A stretch of DNA of 64,000 bases from CAIYRG01 sp965247505 (GTDB taxonomy: Bacteria > Pseudomonadota > Alphaproteobacteria > Micropepsales > Micropepsaceae). The notes under the pieces are model-generated. The model was not told the DNA's origin. It saw only the letters and a program-made list of their open reading frames with translations, and did no database searches. Below are positions 49,572-57,564 of the stretch, piece after piece; position 1 is the stretch's first letter, and every line of letters begins with the position of its first letter. Position numbers and translations under genes: made by a program. The stretch covers positions 4,092,001-4,156,000 of the forward strand of contig OZ252020.1 of assembly GCA_965247505.1 (NCBI GenBank). Reading direction: 5' to 3'.

Positions 49572-50522
49572 TTACTTGGCGATCAAATCCCTATACATCA
49601 GTCGCTTTCCAACCATTCCAGCAACTACATTCTGCATCTGCATGATCGTAGCGTCCTCGCGAGCGTTGTGCTTGCCAGCAAACTGGCGCACGTAGCGGTC
49701 AAGGTGCTTCTCACTAATCTTATGATAGACGCCCTTGTGCGCCCTTTTCAGCGTTGCCCAGAAGCTTTCTATGCCATTTGTGTGGGCCATGCCTGAGACG
49801 TATTCACCCACAGAATGCTTGACGCTTTCATGTTCGAAAGGCATTCCCTTGTAGGCTTTTGCATCGTCCGTATAGACCGTTGCGCCATCTGCGGCGGTCT
49901 CGATCACGAAGCTCTGGAGCGTCTTGGCGTCGGTGTTCTTGATAACCTTAGCCTTGACCTTGTTGGTCTTGCGGTCCTTCGCTCCGACAACGGCGGTCTT
50001 GCCTATTGTGCCACGACCAGCCTTGAGCTTCTTCCCGCTGTGCTTGTTGCGCTCTTTTCCGCCCATATAGGTCTCGTCCACCTCTACCGGGCCAGCGAAC
50101 AGACCCTCTTGGCCTTGTCCCCACGTTTCCCGGATGCGATGCAGCATGAACCATGCTGTTTTCTGGGTGACCTTCAGATCGCGGTGCAGTTTCATGCTGG
50201 AAACGCCCTTAAGGCTGGTCATTTCCAGATAGATTGCGAACAGCCAATTGCGGAGCGGGACCTTGGAGCGCTCAAGCGCCGTACCAATCCGCACCGAGAA
50301 TGCCCGCTTGCAGGAAGGGCAGTAGTAGGGGAGCCCGGACGTTGCCGAGGCCACGGCGGTCTCTGTACTCCCGCAACGCGGACAGTAGCGTCCAGACGAC
50401 CAAATAAGGGACTCGAACCACTCTCTAGCGCTGCCCTCGGTAGGAAACATATCGGTAAGCTCTATAACGGAAATACCTTCGCGTTGCGCCTTCCCAGGAC
50501 CAGTTTTCTTCGCCACCATCAA
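49572..50522 (-). CDS. IS1595-family transposase
   Basis: The protein has 316 residues. An N-terminal zinc ribbon (RYCPRCGSTETAVASATSG, YYCPSCKRAFSVRIGT) is followed by the ISXO2-like domain: VEVDETYMGGKERNKHSGKK (first acidic residue), ADGATVYTDDAKAYKGMPFE (second), and MAHTNGIESFWATLKRAHKG with N-G-I-E. This is the IS1595 layout. The frame is intact. I could not align terminal inverted repeats, so the element borders (probably within 49500-50580) remain open. Confidence 0.92.
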   Translation of the reverse strand: MMVAKKTGPGKAQREGISVIELTDMFPTEGSAREWFESLIWSSGRYCPRCGSTETAVASATSGLPYYCPSCKRAFSVRIGTALERSKVPLRNWLFAIYLEMTSLKGVSSMKLHRDLKVTQKTAWFMLHRIRETWGQGQEGLFAGPVEVDETYMGGKERNKHSGKKLKAGRGTIGKTAVVGAKDRKTNKVKAKVIKNTDAKTLQSFVIETAADGATVYTDDAKAYKGMPFEHESVKHSVGEYVSGMAHTNGIESFWATLKRAHKGVYHKISEKHLDRYVRQFAGKHNAREDATIMQMQNVVAGMVGKRLMYRDLIAK

Positions 50523-50682
50523 ACCCCTTATTCAGTGTTCTATATAGAATATAGGGCTTACCGTCCTTTCAGTCAAGTATATAATTCCCATTTAAATCCA
50601 TTTCTAACTGATAGCGTTCGCAACACGCGACGTTTTATGCCAGATAAAGCCGTGAAGCGATTTCTGGTAAGGTTAGAGAGTA

Positions 50683-51219
50683 ATGCAGTCAAAATTTGTC
50701 GCTGTTACTGTGGTTTGCCTTGGGGCGCTAATTCTAACCGCATGCGGTCAGCAGCCAGAGCAAGTCGAGGTGGAGCCTGAGCCGGAGCCGGCCGCGGTAT
50801 ATGATTTGAGCCCGGCCTCGAATGCCCAATTTCTTGCCGAGAATGCCGCGAGGGAGGACGTGATTATTCGCCCAAGTGGCCTCCAATATCGGGTCATCAC
50901 CGCCGGCAATGGGGAATCTCTGGCTGCAATCGAGGATACAGTGACGGTCAACTATAGCGGAAAACTAATCGATGGGACTGTGTTCGACGACCAAACCGAT
51001 CCTGGTCAACCCGTAAACTTTCCTGCCGACGGGCTTATCGCTGGGTGGGTAGAGGCGCTGTCACTGATGAAAGTAGGCGATCGCTGGGAACTCGTAATTC
51101 CATCTGAGCTTGGCTATGGCGCGTTTGGAATTGGTGGCGTCATACCTCCAAATCAAACGTTGGTGTTTGAAATGGAACTTGTCGCCGTGGAGCCTTCTGC
51201 GGAACCGGGTGGCCCCTGA
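50683..51219 (+). CDS. FKBP-type peptidyl-prolyl isomerase lipoprotein
   Basis: The protein has 178 residues with a lipoprotein signal ending ALILTACGQQ (lipobox L-T-A-C). A short acidic linker (EVEPEPEPAAV) leads to an FKBP domain: RPSGLQYRVITAGNGESLAA, DTVTVNYSGKLIDGTVFDDQ, IAGWVEALSLMKVGDRWELV and PSELGYGAFGIGGVIPPNQT, then LVFEMELVAVE. The active-site residues typical of FKBPs (Tyr, Phe, Asp, Ile/Val) are present. It should fold proteins in the periplasm. It is the first ordinary gene right of the accessory island. Confidence 0.93.
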   Translation: MQSKFVAVTVVCLGALILTACGQQPEQVEVEPEPEPAAVYDLSPASNAQFLAENAAREDVIIRPSGLQYRVITAGNGESLAAIEDTVTVNYSGKLIDGTVFDDQTDPGQPVNFPADGLIAGWVEALSLMKVGDRWELVIPSELGYGAFGIGGVIPPNQTLVFEMELVAVEPSAEPGGP

Positions 51220-51249
51220 TCGCGCGCGTGCTAACTTAAAGCAAGCCAA

Positions 51250-52668
51250 TCACACGGTCGGCAAGACTTTCCCCGGGTTGAGTATGTTTTTGGGATCGAG
51301 GGCCGCTTTTAGGCTTTTCATCAATTCAATTTCTGCTGCGCTCTTGTACTGAGCGATTGTTTCGTTTTTCGCGAGCCCAAGTCCATGTTCGGCGGATATT
51401 GATCCGCCGAGCTTCAATACCTCCTCGAATATGGCCCGTTCGATTGCTTCTCTTAACGAGAGAAGGGCATCGTGCCGGCCGTCAGCTGCGCAAATCGCCA
51501 GATGGATGTTTCCGTCGCCAACATGGCCAAATGCGAGGGGAAAAGAGCCGGGAAGAATTTTTTCTACCGCTGCGGTGCAATTGGCGATCAACTGAGGAAT
51601 TTTCGAAGGCTGGACGGATACATCGTTGGCTATCGACGCACCATCGAGCCGGCGCGCCTCAGGGATGGATTCGCGCAGGCGCCACAGTGCCTGCCGGTCT
51701 CGCTCGCTCTTGGCAAATACCGCATCAACCACCAGGTCGTCATCGACCGCGCCTACTAGCGCCTCTTCCAATGCCTTGGTGGCGTCAAAGGCGGATGGGT
51801 TGGAAACTTCAATCAAAACCGACCAGTCACTGGCTGCCGGCAGTGGATCACTGGTCTGGGGAATATGTTTTAGGACCAGTTCCAGTCCTCGGCGAGGGAT
51901 TAATTCAAAGGCCGTGACCAGATTTCCGGTCGCGCTTTGCACTCTATTGAGCAGTTCGAGCGCCGCTTCGATGTGCGAAAGAGAGGCAAAAAGGGTGGTG
52001 TAATTAAAAACACTTGGAAACAGCTTCAGCGTCGCGCCCGTAATGATGCCGAGTGTCCCCTCGGCACCAATGAATAGCTGCTTCAAATCGTAACCGGTGT
52101 TGTCCTTTCGTAAGCCGCGCATCATGTCGAGAATTCGTCCATCGGCGAGGACAACTTCCAACCCCAGCACCAGATCACGGGACATACCATAGCGCAGGAC
52201 GTTTACGCCTCCAGCGTTGGTCGAGATGTTCCCGCCGATGGTGCACGTGCCTTCCGCCCCAAGGCTCAACGGGAACAGGCGCCCCGCCTCCTTGGCGGCC
52301 AACTGCACATCGCGAAGTATGGTGCCCGCATCAACTGCGACGAGATTGTCGGCAGCTGAAATGCTACGAATCTTAGTCATGCGCTCGAGCGAAAGCAGGA
52401 GCTCTCCTCGGGTCGGGATTTGGCCGCCCACTAACCCGGTGTTGCCGCCTTGGGGGACAACCGGGGTATTGGTATCCGAGCAAATCGAGAGCACGCGAGA
52501 GACCTGCTCTGTTGACGCGGGTTTTAACAGAAGAGCCGTGCTGCCGCTCCATCGCTCGCGCCATTCTGAAAGGTGCGGCGCCAGCTCGTTCGCATCGTCG
52601 GATACGCCAGTAGGTCCTAGAACCTCCCGAATTCTTTCCAGAACCTCATTCGAGACTTGCTGCGTCAT
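51250..52668 (-). CDS. FAD-linked oxidase (D-2-hydroxyacid or D-lactate dehydrogenase type)
   Basis: About 472 residues. The PCMH-type FAD domain has NTPVVPQGGNTGLVGGQIPT, LVAVDAGTILRDVQLAAKEA and EGTCTIGGNISTNAGGVNVL, and the C-terminal GlcD/DLD-like domain has PLAFGHVGDGNIHLAICAAD and SAEHGLGLAKNETIAQYKSA. The latter carries the His residues of the metal site. Members act on D-lactate, D-2-hydroxyglutarate or glycolate; the exact substrate is not clear. The start is uncertain among 52668, 52680 and 52704; all overlap the upstream Sua5 gene end (52646). Confidence 0.92.
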   Translation of the reverse strand: MTQQVSNEVLERIREVLGPTGVSDDANELAPHLSEWRERWSGSTALLLKPASTEQVSRVLSICSDTNTPVVPQGGNTGLVGGQIPTRGELLLSLERMTKIRSISAADNLVAVDAGTILRDVQLAAKEAGRLFPLSLGAEGTCTIGGNISTNAGGVNVLRYGMSRDLVLGLEVVLADGRILDMMRGLRKDNTGYDLKQLFIGAEGTLGIITGATLKLFPSVFNYTTLFASLSHIEAALELLNRVQSATGNLVTAFELIPRRGLELVLKHIPQTSDPLPAASDWSVLIEVSNPSAFDATKALEEALVGAVDDDLVVDAVFAKSERDRQALWRLRESIPEARRLDGASIANDVSVQPSKIPQLIANCTAAVEKILPGSFPLAFGHVGDGNIHLAICAADGRHDALLSLREAIERAIFEEVLKLGGSISAEHGLGLAKNETIAQYKSAAEIELMKSLKAALDPKNILNPGKVLPTV

Positions 52669-53650
52669 GGGCCCATCCATCGCGCGGCGCCGCAGCGCGC
52701 GCAAGCCGGTCGTTTATCACCTCGCCCAGTCCGCCTTCAGGAATTGGCATAACGGCAATTCGCTTTGTCCCCGGTTTATCCAGGATTCTGAGCATGGCAA
52801 AGAGATTGGCGGCGGCTTCGTTGAGATCGCCGCTCAGGCTCAGATTGAGCTGAGGGTAGTCTCCGGGAGGCAGCTCTCTACCAAAACCGAGAAGAGATTC
52901 ATGTTCCTCCACTGAGGTGGCGTTTAGCCGGACTGGCGCATTTGGCGCGTAATGGCTCGTCATCATCCCCGGGGCCAGCAATTTGCCCATCGGCGGGGCC
53001 CCGATAGGGCCTATAATCAGCTCTATGGCTTCGCTGGTGACGGCTCCTTTACGCAGAAGGACGGCTGAGGCGCCCTCAAACCCGACAATCGTCGATTCAA
53101 GCCCGATCTGACAGACGCCGCCATCAAGTATCATAGACACCCTGCCATCAAGCTCGGAGAGGGCGTCCTGGGCTGTGGTGGGACTAATATGCCCCGAGCG
53201 GTTGGCGCTTGGAGCCGCAATCGGAACCCCTGCGGCATCAAGCAAGGCACGGGCAATCGGGTGGACAGGCGACCGCACCGCAACAGTGTCAAGGCCGGCA
53301 CTCACAAGAAGAGCAAGTGGGCAAGGCTCCTTGCGCGGCAATACCAGGGTTAGGCCGCCCGGCCAGAATGCCCGCGCTAATTCTCTCGCGAGTTCGTTGA
53401 ATACAACCAATTTTTCAGCCGCCGCGAGGTCTTGGACATGAACGATAAGGGGGTTGATCCTTGGTCGCATTTTCGCGCGGAAAATGGAGCTGACCGCTAT
53501 TTCCTGCAATGCGTTGGCACCGAGCCCGTAGACTGTCTCGGTTGGGAAAGTGACGAGTTCGCCACTTCGGATCAGAGCGCCGGCTTCAGCCAGTGAGGAG
53601 GGCCCCGATGGCAAAAGGCGTGTTCGGGTAGGCTTGGCGCTGGCTCGCAT
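52646..53650 (-). CDS. Threonylcarbamoyl-AMP synthase (Sua5/YwlC/TsaC)
   Basis: The protein has 334 residues with two domains. The YrdC/Sua5 core has LVTFPTETVYGLGANALQEI, KMRPRINPLIVHVQDLAAAE, FWPGGLTLVLPRKEPCPLAL and PIAAPSANRSGHISPTTAQD, with IGLESTIVGFEGASAVLLRK. The C-terminal Sua5-specific domain has APGMMTSHYAPNAPVRLN. The enzyme makes threonylcarbamoyl-AMP for t6A in tRNA. It overlaps the FAD oxidase gene on the same strand, so the two are co-transcribed. Confidence 0.95.
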   Translation of the reverse strand: MRASAKPTRTRLLPSGPSSLAEAGALIRSGELVTFPTETVYGLGANALQEIAVSSIFRAKMRPRINPLIVHVQDLAAAEKLVVFNELARELARAFWPGGLTLVLPRKEPCPLALLVSAGLDTVAVRSPVHPIARALLDAAGVPIAAPSANRSGHISPTTAQDALSELDGRVSMILDGGVCQIGLESTIVGFEGASAVLLRKGAVTSEAIELIIGPIGAPPMGKLLAPGMMTSHYAPNAPVRLNATSVEEHESLLGFGRELPPGDYPQLNLSLSGDLNEAAANLFAMLRILDKPGTKRIAVMPIPEGGLGEVINDRLARAAAPRDGWAHDAASLE

Positions 53651-53834
53651 AGCCTATTCTACTGGGCGAAGGGGCTCCGTGCATGGGAAATGTCGTTGCG
53701 GAGAAAGGATTTTTGAAGAATTAGTTGAGTGGCTCCAGATCGAATGCCGCAGCCGGGACTTGCGGTGGCCCGCAAAAAAGTCTCTCCTAGCTGCCTACGA
53801 GCTATGCAATCGTAATTCTATCAAACAAAACCCT

Positions 53835-53848
53835 GGGGGGGGGGGGGG
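53835..53848 (+). promoter_or_regulatory. G14 tract at the ribosome-binding position of the doxX-like gene
   Basis: Fourteen G residues end five bases before ATG 53854 (then A-G-A-C-T). No other Shine-Dalgarno is present, so the tract occupies the ribosome-binding position. Homopolymers of this length vary by slipped-strand mispairing, and a change in length would alter ribosome binding or promoter spacing. A collapsed or inflated read call is the main alternative explanation. Confidence 0.7.
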
Positions 53849-53853
53849 AGACT

Positions 53854-54282
53854 ATGGGCATCATTTGGAACGAAGATCTCGGAAAACTTATTCTCCGAGT
53901 TAATCTGGGCTTTCTAATGCTTTTTCACGGCGGCGAGACCGTAATGGGCACGAATAACATCCTTGCGAACACGGATCCGGTACCGGATTTCATCATTTGG
54001 CCTCTGGCATTCACATCAGAAATTGTCGCCTCTCTCCTTATCATTGCCGGTGCTTACACGCGCATCGGCGGTTTTTTAATCGCCGGCTTCATGTTTTGGG
54101 CCATTATGCTGCGGCATACATTTGGCGATCGTTTCCATTGGTTTGATACGACCAGACCACTGGTTGAAGGCCTTGCCCGCCATGGCATGGAATCGCAATT
54201 GTTCTTCCTCTTCTGCGGCTTGGCGGTAATGTTCATCGGCGCCGGCAAATACGGCCTCAAAATCGGCGGAAAGTGGAACTGA
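53854..54282 (+). CDS. DoxX-family membrane protein
   Basis: The protein has 142 residues with four hydrophobic helices (LGFLMLFHGGETVMGTNNIL, FTSEIVASLLIIAGAYTRIG, GFLIAGFMFWAIMLRHTFGD, QLFFLFCGLAVMFIGAGKYG). The pattern matches DoxX proteins, which occur near thiosulfate or quinone chemistry but are mostly uncharacterised. A G14 run lies at its ribosome-binding position. Its end overlaps the start of the thermonuclease gene by 10 bp, so the two are coupled. Confidence 0.88.
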   Translation: MGIIWNEDLGKLILRVNLGFLMLFHGGETVMGTNNILANTDPVPDFIIWPLAFTSEIVASLLIIAGAYTRIGGFLIAGFMFWAIMLRHTFGDRFHWFDTTRPLVEGLARHGMESQLFFLFCGLAVMFIGAGKYGLKIGGKWN

Positions 54283-55241
54283 TCCAAAGAACGGCATTAG
54301 TTTTAAAAGCCAACGCGCGGAGGCCTGTTGGAGCGATTGCTGCGGCAGGCCTTCTGCTTTTGTACAGCGCGCCCGCGCATAGCCAAGACCAAATTGTCAC
54401 GACCTGCCCGACCGAGGGCACGTGGCCCCACCAATTTGAGCGCGCGACAGCCGGCGATGCGTTTGTTACGGCGGAAGGGGAGGGGGTCCGCATAGTCGGA
54501 GTTCTTGCGCCCGGCTCGGATGGCGACAATGCGTCAGAGGCCATGATTGCCGCCGCTCGCACCACCTTGGCTGAGATGATTGGCAACAGGCCAATCTTGC
54601 TCGCACCAGCAGATCAAGAACGCGATCGCTACGGCCGCCTCGTGGCTCAGGTTTTTGCAGGTGGCGAATGGCTGCAAGCCGCGTTGCTGCGTGCCGGCTG
54701 GGTTCGTGCGGCGCCCGATATGGCAACCGAGAGCTGCGGCGGCCTGTTGCTAGAAGCGGAGGCACAGGCGCGTGCTACAGGCGCTGGGCATAGGGCGGAA
54801 GGGCGTTTCGTCGTGCTTCAAGTCGAGCAATTAATTGCAGGCGAACGGCGTTTTGCAGGAAGTTTTCAAATAGTCGAGGGCGCTATTGTTGATGTTGGAG
54901 ACTTTCGAGGACGTTACTTCCCGGTCGCAGTCTAATAGCTGCTTCGGCGTATTTGTTTCGTGGGCTGGTCATGCCCGGAAGATACGGATTCGCTAATCAC
55001 ACCCAAGCTAAATCTTCCGGGGTTTGCGCCATAAGACCGTTACTTCCTCAATTTTGGGGAGGATTATCTAACTGATTTCACGGTTACAATAGCGCCGCCA
55101 GATATGAGGAATTTTCGCTCTGAAGGTGTTGATCTGAATGCGCTCGAAGGAATGCGCGTTCGCGTTCGTGGTTGGATGGAATCCTACAACGGACCCAATA
55201 TGCCGATCTCCACACCACGCGCGATTGAGGTGCTCGACTAG
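54273..55241 (+). pseudogene. Exported thermonuclease-family gene interrupted by a 126-bp insertion
   Basis: The start (GTG 54273) overlaps the doxX end. A signal peptide ends APAHSQDQ. The SNase-like part has ERATAGDAFVTAEGEGVRIV, RDRYGRLVAQVFAGGEWLQA and LLRAGWVRAAPDMAT; the second domain begins EGAIVDVGDFRGRYF. There an insertion of 126 bp brings a TAA after four codons. Removing 54922-55047 gives RGRYFLNFGEDYLTDFTVTI and MRVRVRGWMESYNGPN and a stop at 55239-55241, as in relatives. So the gene was recently full length. Confidence 0.88.
54922..55047. mobile_element. 126-bp miniature insertion flanked by a 10-bp direct repeat
   Basis: CGTTACTTCC occurs at 54912-54921 and again at 55038-55047; the bases between and one repeat copy interrupt a reading frame that is otherwise continuous. 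Inside is a perfect inverted repeat CCGGAAGAT/ATCTTCCGG. Near the ends GTCTAATAGC (54930) and, on the other strand, GTCTTATGGC give weak inverted similarity. It has no ORF. The size, direct repeats and palindrome suggest a MITE or similar small element. Confidence 0.75.
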
Positions 55242-55250
55242 CGTCGGATA

Positions 55251-55285
55251 CAAAAATGGCCCGTGATATAATCCCGGGCCATTTC
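55251..55285. terminator. Bidirectional terminator between thermonuclease and carD genes
   Basis: CAAAAATGGCCCG, a short loop, then CGGGCCATTTCG: the stem AATGGCCCG/CGGGCCATT is nine perfect pairs with an A run before and T run after. It separates two convergent genes (55241 on plus, 55310 on minus). Confidence 0.85.
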
Positions 55286-55309
55286 GTATTGTGGGTTCAA
55301 ACGAAGAAG

Positions 55310-56056
55310 TTACGCTGCGGCCTTCTTTAGCAGGGCCGCCTCGACGCGACTTACCGCAGCCTCTTCGTCAATTCGCTTAATCGCCGCAAATTCACGGGCC
55401 ATGCGCGCGAGAGCGGCCTCGTAGAGCTGTCTTTCACTGTAAGATTGTTCAGGTTGGCCGCCGGCGCGGTGTAAATCGCGCACGACTTCGGCGATCGACA
55501 CAAGATCGCCGGAATTGATTTTTGCTTCATATTCTTGCGCCCGCCGGCTCCACATAGTGCGCTTAATCCGGGCGCGACCCGTCAGCGTATGAAGGGCGGT
55601 TGCCACTACGTCCGGCGAGGACAGTTTGCGCACGCCAACAGCCCTTGCTTTCGACGTCGGGACGCGAAGAGTCATCTTGTCCTTTTCAAAAGCGATTACG
55701 AATAATTCCAGCGTGACTCCGGCCACATGCTGAATGTCGACCTTATCAATTTGTCCAACACCATGGGTCGGATAGACAACAAAATCGCCAGGCTTGAAAT
55801 CAAGCTTCCTTAAGGGGGTGGGTGTAATTTTTACAGGCTGAGCCGCAGGCTTCTCGGCAGCCTTCGCCGGTGTTTTCAAGGACGCTTTGATCGAGGAAGA
55901 TTTAGAACTCGAGGACCTTTTAGAAATTTTGGCAGTTGGTGCCGCTTTTCCAGATGTTTTTTTTGCAGCAGGTGACTTTCCCGTAGCTGACTTGGCAGTG
56001 CGCTTGCCGGGAGCGTTTTTAGACCCGCTAGCCGGTTTCTTTTTCGCTGAACTCAT
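55310..56056 (-). CDS. CarD/CdnL-family transcription regulator with an H1-like N-terminal tail
   Basis: The protein has about 248 residues. The first 80 are Lys/Ala/Ser/Pro-rich without large hydrophobics (KKPASGSKNAPGKRTAKSAT), like histone H1 tails. The CarD domain follows: LDFKPGDFVVYPTHGVGQID, TLELFVIAFEKDKMTLRVPT, then a helical C-terminal domain with RIKRTMWSRRAQEYEAKINS and SERQLYEAALARMAREFAAI. CarD binds RNA polymerase beta and stabilises open complexes. AGGAAGG precedes ATG 56056. IS256 copy 3 starts 59 bp upstream, so the native promoter region is likely displaced. Confidence 0.92.
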   Translation of the reverse strand: MSSAKKKPASGSKNAPGKRTAKSATGKSPAAKKTSGKAAPTAKISKRSSSSKSSSIKASLKTPAKAAEKPAAQPVKITPTPLRKLDFKPGDFVVYPTHGVGQIDKVDIQHVAGVTLELFVIAFEKDKMTLRVPTSKARAVGVRKLSSPDVVATALHTLTGRARIKRTMWSRRAQEYEAKINSGDLVSIAEVVRDLHRAGGQPEQSYSERQLYEAALARMAREFAAIKRIDEEAAVSRVEAALLKKAAA

Positions 56057-56114
56057 ATTCACCTTCCTATAAGCCGTTCAATATCGGCCAATAACCCTTG
56101 ATGCCAGATCGTGG

Positions 56115-57564
56115 GGCGATGTCCCTATCTCTGTTGAAATTCGTGGGGCAGGCGTCGCTGGTTGGTGATGCTATGCTGCCTTCATGATGGTTTCAATGGC
56201 ACTGTCGGCCTGAGCCTTTCTCAAGTGTTCCTGGAGAGCATTTCGGAGGATGGGCAGCTGGCGATAGGCCTTGAGGCGACGGAAGGTTTTCTGGGCCTCC
56301 AGCAGGCCGGCGGCGGTCCATCTGAGCGCCATCTCGGCGTGTCTCCAGCGTTTGACGTTGCGGGTGACCTGGCGCACCGTGCCGAGCGCGTTCTCGACGA
56401 TGTTGGTGCAGGCGAGCGAGCGCCGGAGTTCGTGCGGTAGGCCGAGGCGGATGACGGTGAGGATCTCCTCCAGCCCCTCCAGGATGCTGCCCGAGACGCC
56501 CGGTTCCTCATGCTCCAGACGCCGGACCAGGTTGCGCAAGAGCCGCTCGGCCTTGTTTGCGTCGTCCTGGTCCCAGGCCTGACGGAGCGCCTTCTTGACG
56601 CTCGCGTGCAAATGTTGGGGCAGGCGCTCGATGATGTTACGGCCCTTGTGGACCTGGCAGCGCTGGATGGCGGCGGCCACACCGAAGGTGTTTCGGATCG
56701 CTTTGCTGAGTGCCTTCGCGCCATCGACGATGAACAGCCGCGGCAGTGTCGGATCGAGCCCCCTGGCGAGGAGATTGTCGATCAAGGCCTGGACGACGAC
56801 CGTGTTCTCCGTCGCCCCCTCGACCACGGCCAGGACATGCTTGTCGCCGTTGCCATCGACGCCGATCGCCGCCATCAGGACATGGTCGCCGACATGCAGA
56901 CCGTCGATCTGGATGACTAGCAGGTCGAGTTCCGAGAGATCCGAGGTGAGCCAGGCCTTCATCTTCTTGCCTGACAGCGCCACAAAGCGCCTGGAAACGG
57001 CCGACTTCGAGGTGCCGGCGCCACGCGCTTTCGCCAGCTCGCCCTCGGGCAGACGGACCGCGCGGTGGTACTTGCGGGTCGACACGTTCAGCACCATCAG
57101 GTTGAGCGCCCACTCGAGCAGCAGGTTGCCATCGCGTAGCGCCTGCCAACTCTCCAAGCTCACCTCTTTGCCCGCCCGGTCACGAACCCGTGGCCGGGCC
57201 ACCTTCACTTTGCCGCCGTGGTAGCCGATCTCGCTATGTGTCCTGCCCCAGCGATAACCTCGACGGTCCCCATGGCGGCGATGTCGGGCCCCGCACACGG
57301 TCGTGGCGTCCTCCTCCATCATCTCGGCCAAGGCCTCGACCCCGGCCAGAAGACAAAACCGATCCACGCTGAGATGGACTGCGTCCATCGCGTCCGCCAG
57401 CGGCGGCATAGGAATCGAGGGGGCAAGGGCTTTCGGGCGGCTGGAACTACGGATATTATTTCCCATGGCGTCGTTCTCCCTTTTGGGTTTGCAGCACCCG
57501 GAGCCTAACGGCTCCAGGAGAGCGACACCTACCTCAACTTTTCAACATCGACCGGGACATCCCC
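56115..57564 (-). mobile_element. IS256-family element, copy 3, without target duplication
   Basis: The ends are left GATGTCCC...TGTTGAAA and right, read inward, GATGTCCC...TGTTGAAA, as in the others. Flanking bases are GATCGTGG on the left and TGCATTTT on the right, which do not match. The left side is the carD upstream region and the right side is the interior of a soxC gene that has lost its 3' end. As with copy 2, this is a rearranged junction. Confidence 0.9.
56171..57466 (-). CDS. IS256-family transposase (copy 3)
   Basis: It has 431 residues, with the same motifs and intact frame as copies 1 and 2 (QIDGLHVGDH, IVDGAKALSK, NIVENALGTV). It differs by Gly in RFVALSGKKMKA, Thr in WLTSDLSELD and Leu in VKKALRQAWDQ. 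The start of the copy is also slightly different from copy 1 in the region before the ATG. The catalytic residues are kept. Confidence 0.95.
   Translation of the reverse strand: MGNNIRSSSRPKALAPSIPMPPLADAMDAVHLSVDRFCLLAGVEALAEMMEEDATTVCGARHRRHGDRRGYRWGRTHSEIGYHGGKVKVARPRVRDRAGKEVSLESWQALRDGNLLLEWALNLMVLNVSTRKYHRAVRLPEGELAKARGAGTSKSAVSRRFVALSGKKMKAWLTSDLSELDLLVIQIDGLHVGDHVLMAAIGVDGNGDKHVLAVVEGATENTVVVQALIDNLLARGLDPTLPRLFIVDGAKALSKAIRNTFGVAAAIQRCQVHKGRNIIERLPQHLHASVKKALRQAWDQDDANKAERLLRNLVRRLEHEEPGVSGSILEGLEEILTVIRLGLPHELRRSLACTNIVENALGTVRQVTRNVKRWRHAEMALRWTAAGLLEAQKTFRRLKAYRQLPILRNALQEHLRKAQADSAIETIMKAA

Larger units (their letters stand above)
43987..50597. repeat. Exact 17-bp inverted repeat bounding the 44-50.6 kb island
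   Basis: ATTTAAATGGGAATTAT at 43987-44003 is the exact reverse complement of ATAATTCCCATTTAAAT at 50581-50597. The region between them holds methylase fragments, a small ORF and several mobile elements; the DNA on both outer sides is ordinary (Nudix and FKBP genes). I report the two arms and the interval as one feature. Whether the arms are ends of a larger mobile element or a chance match cannot be decided by eye. Confidence 0.6.

Noticed and set aside
44028..50522. Intact restriction-modification or anti-phage system
   Set aside because: All methylase genes are fragments; no complete nuclease, helicase or methylase remains.
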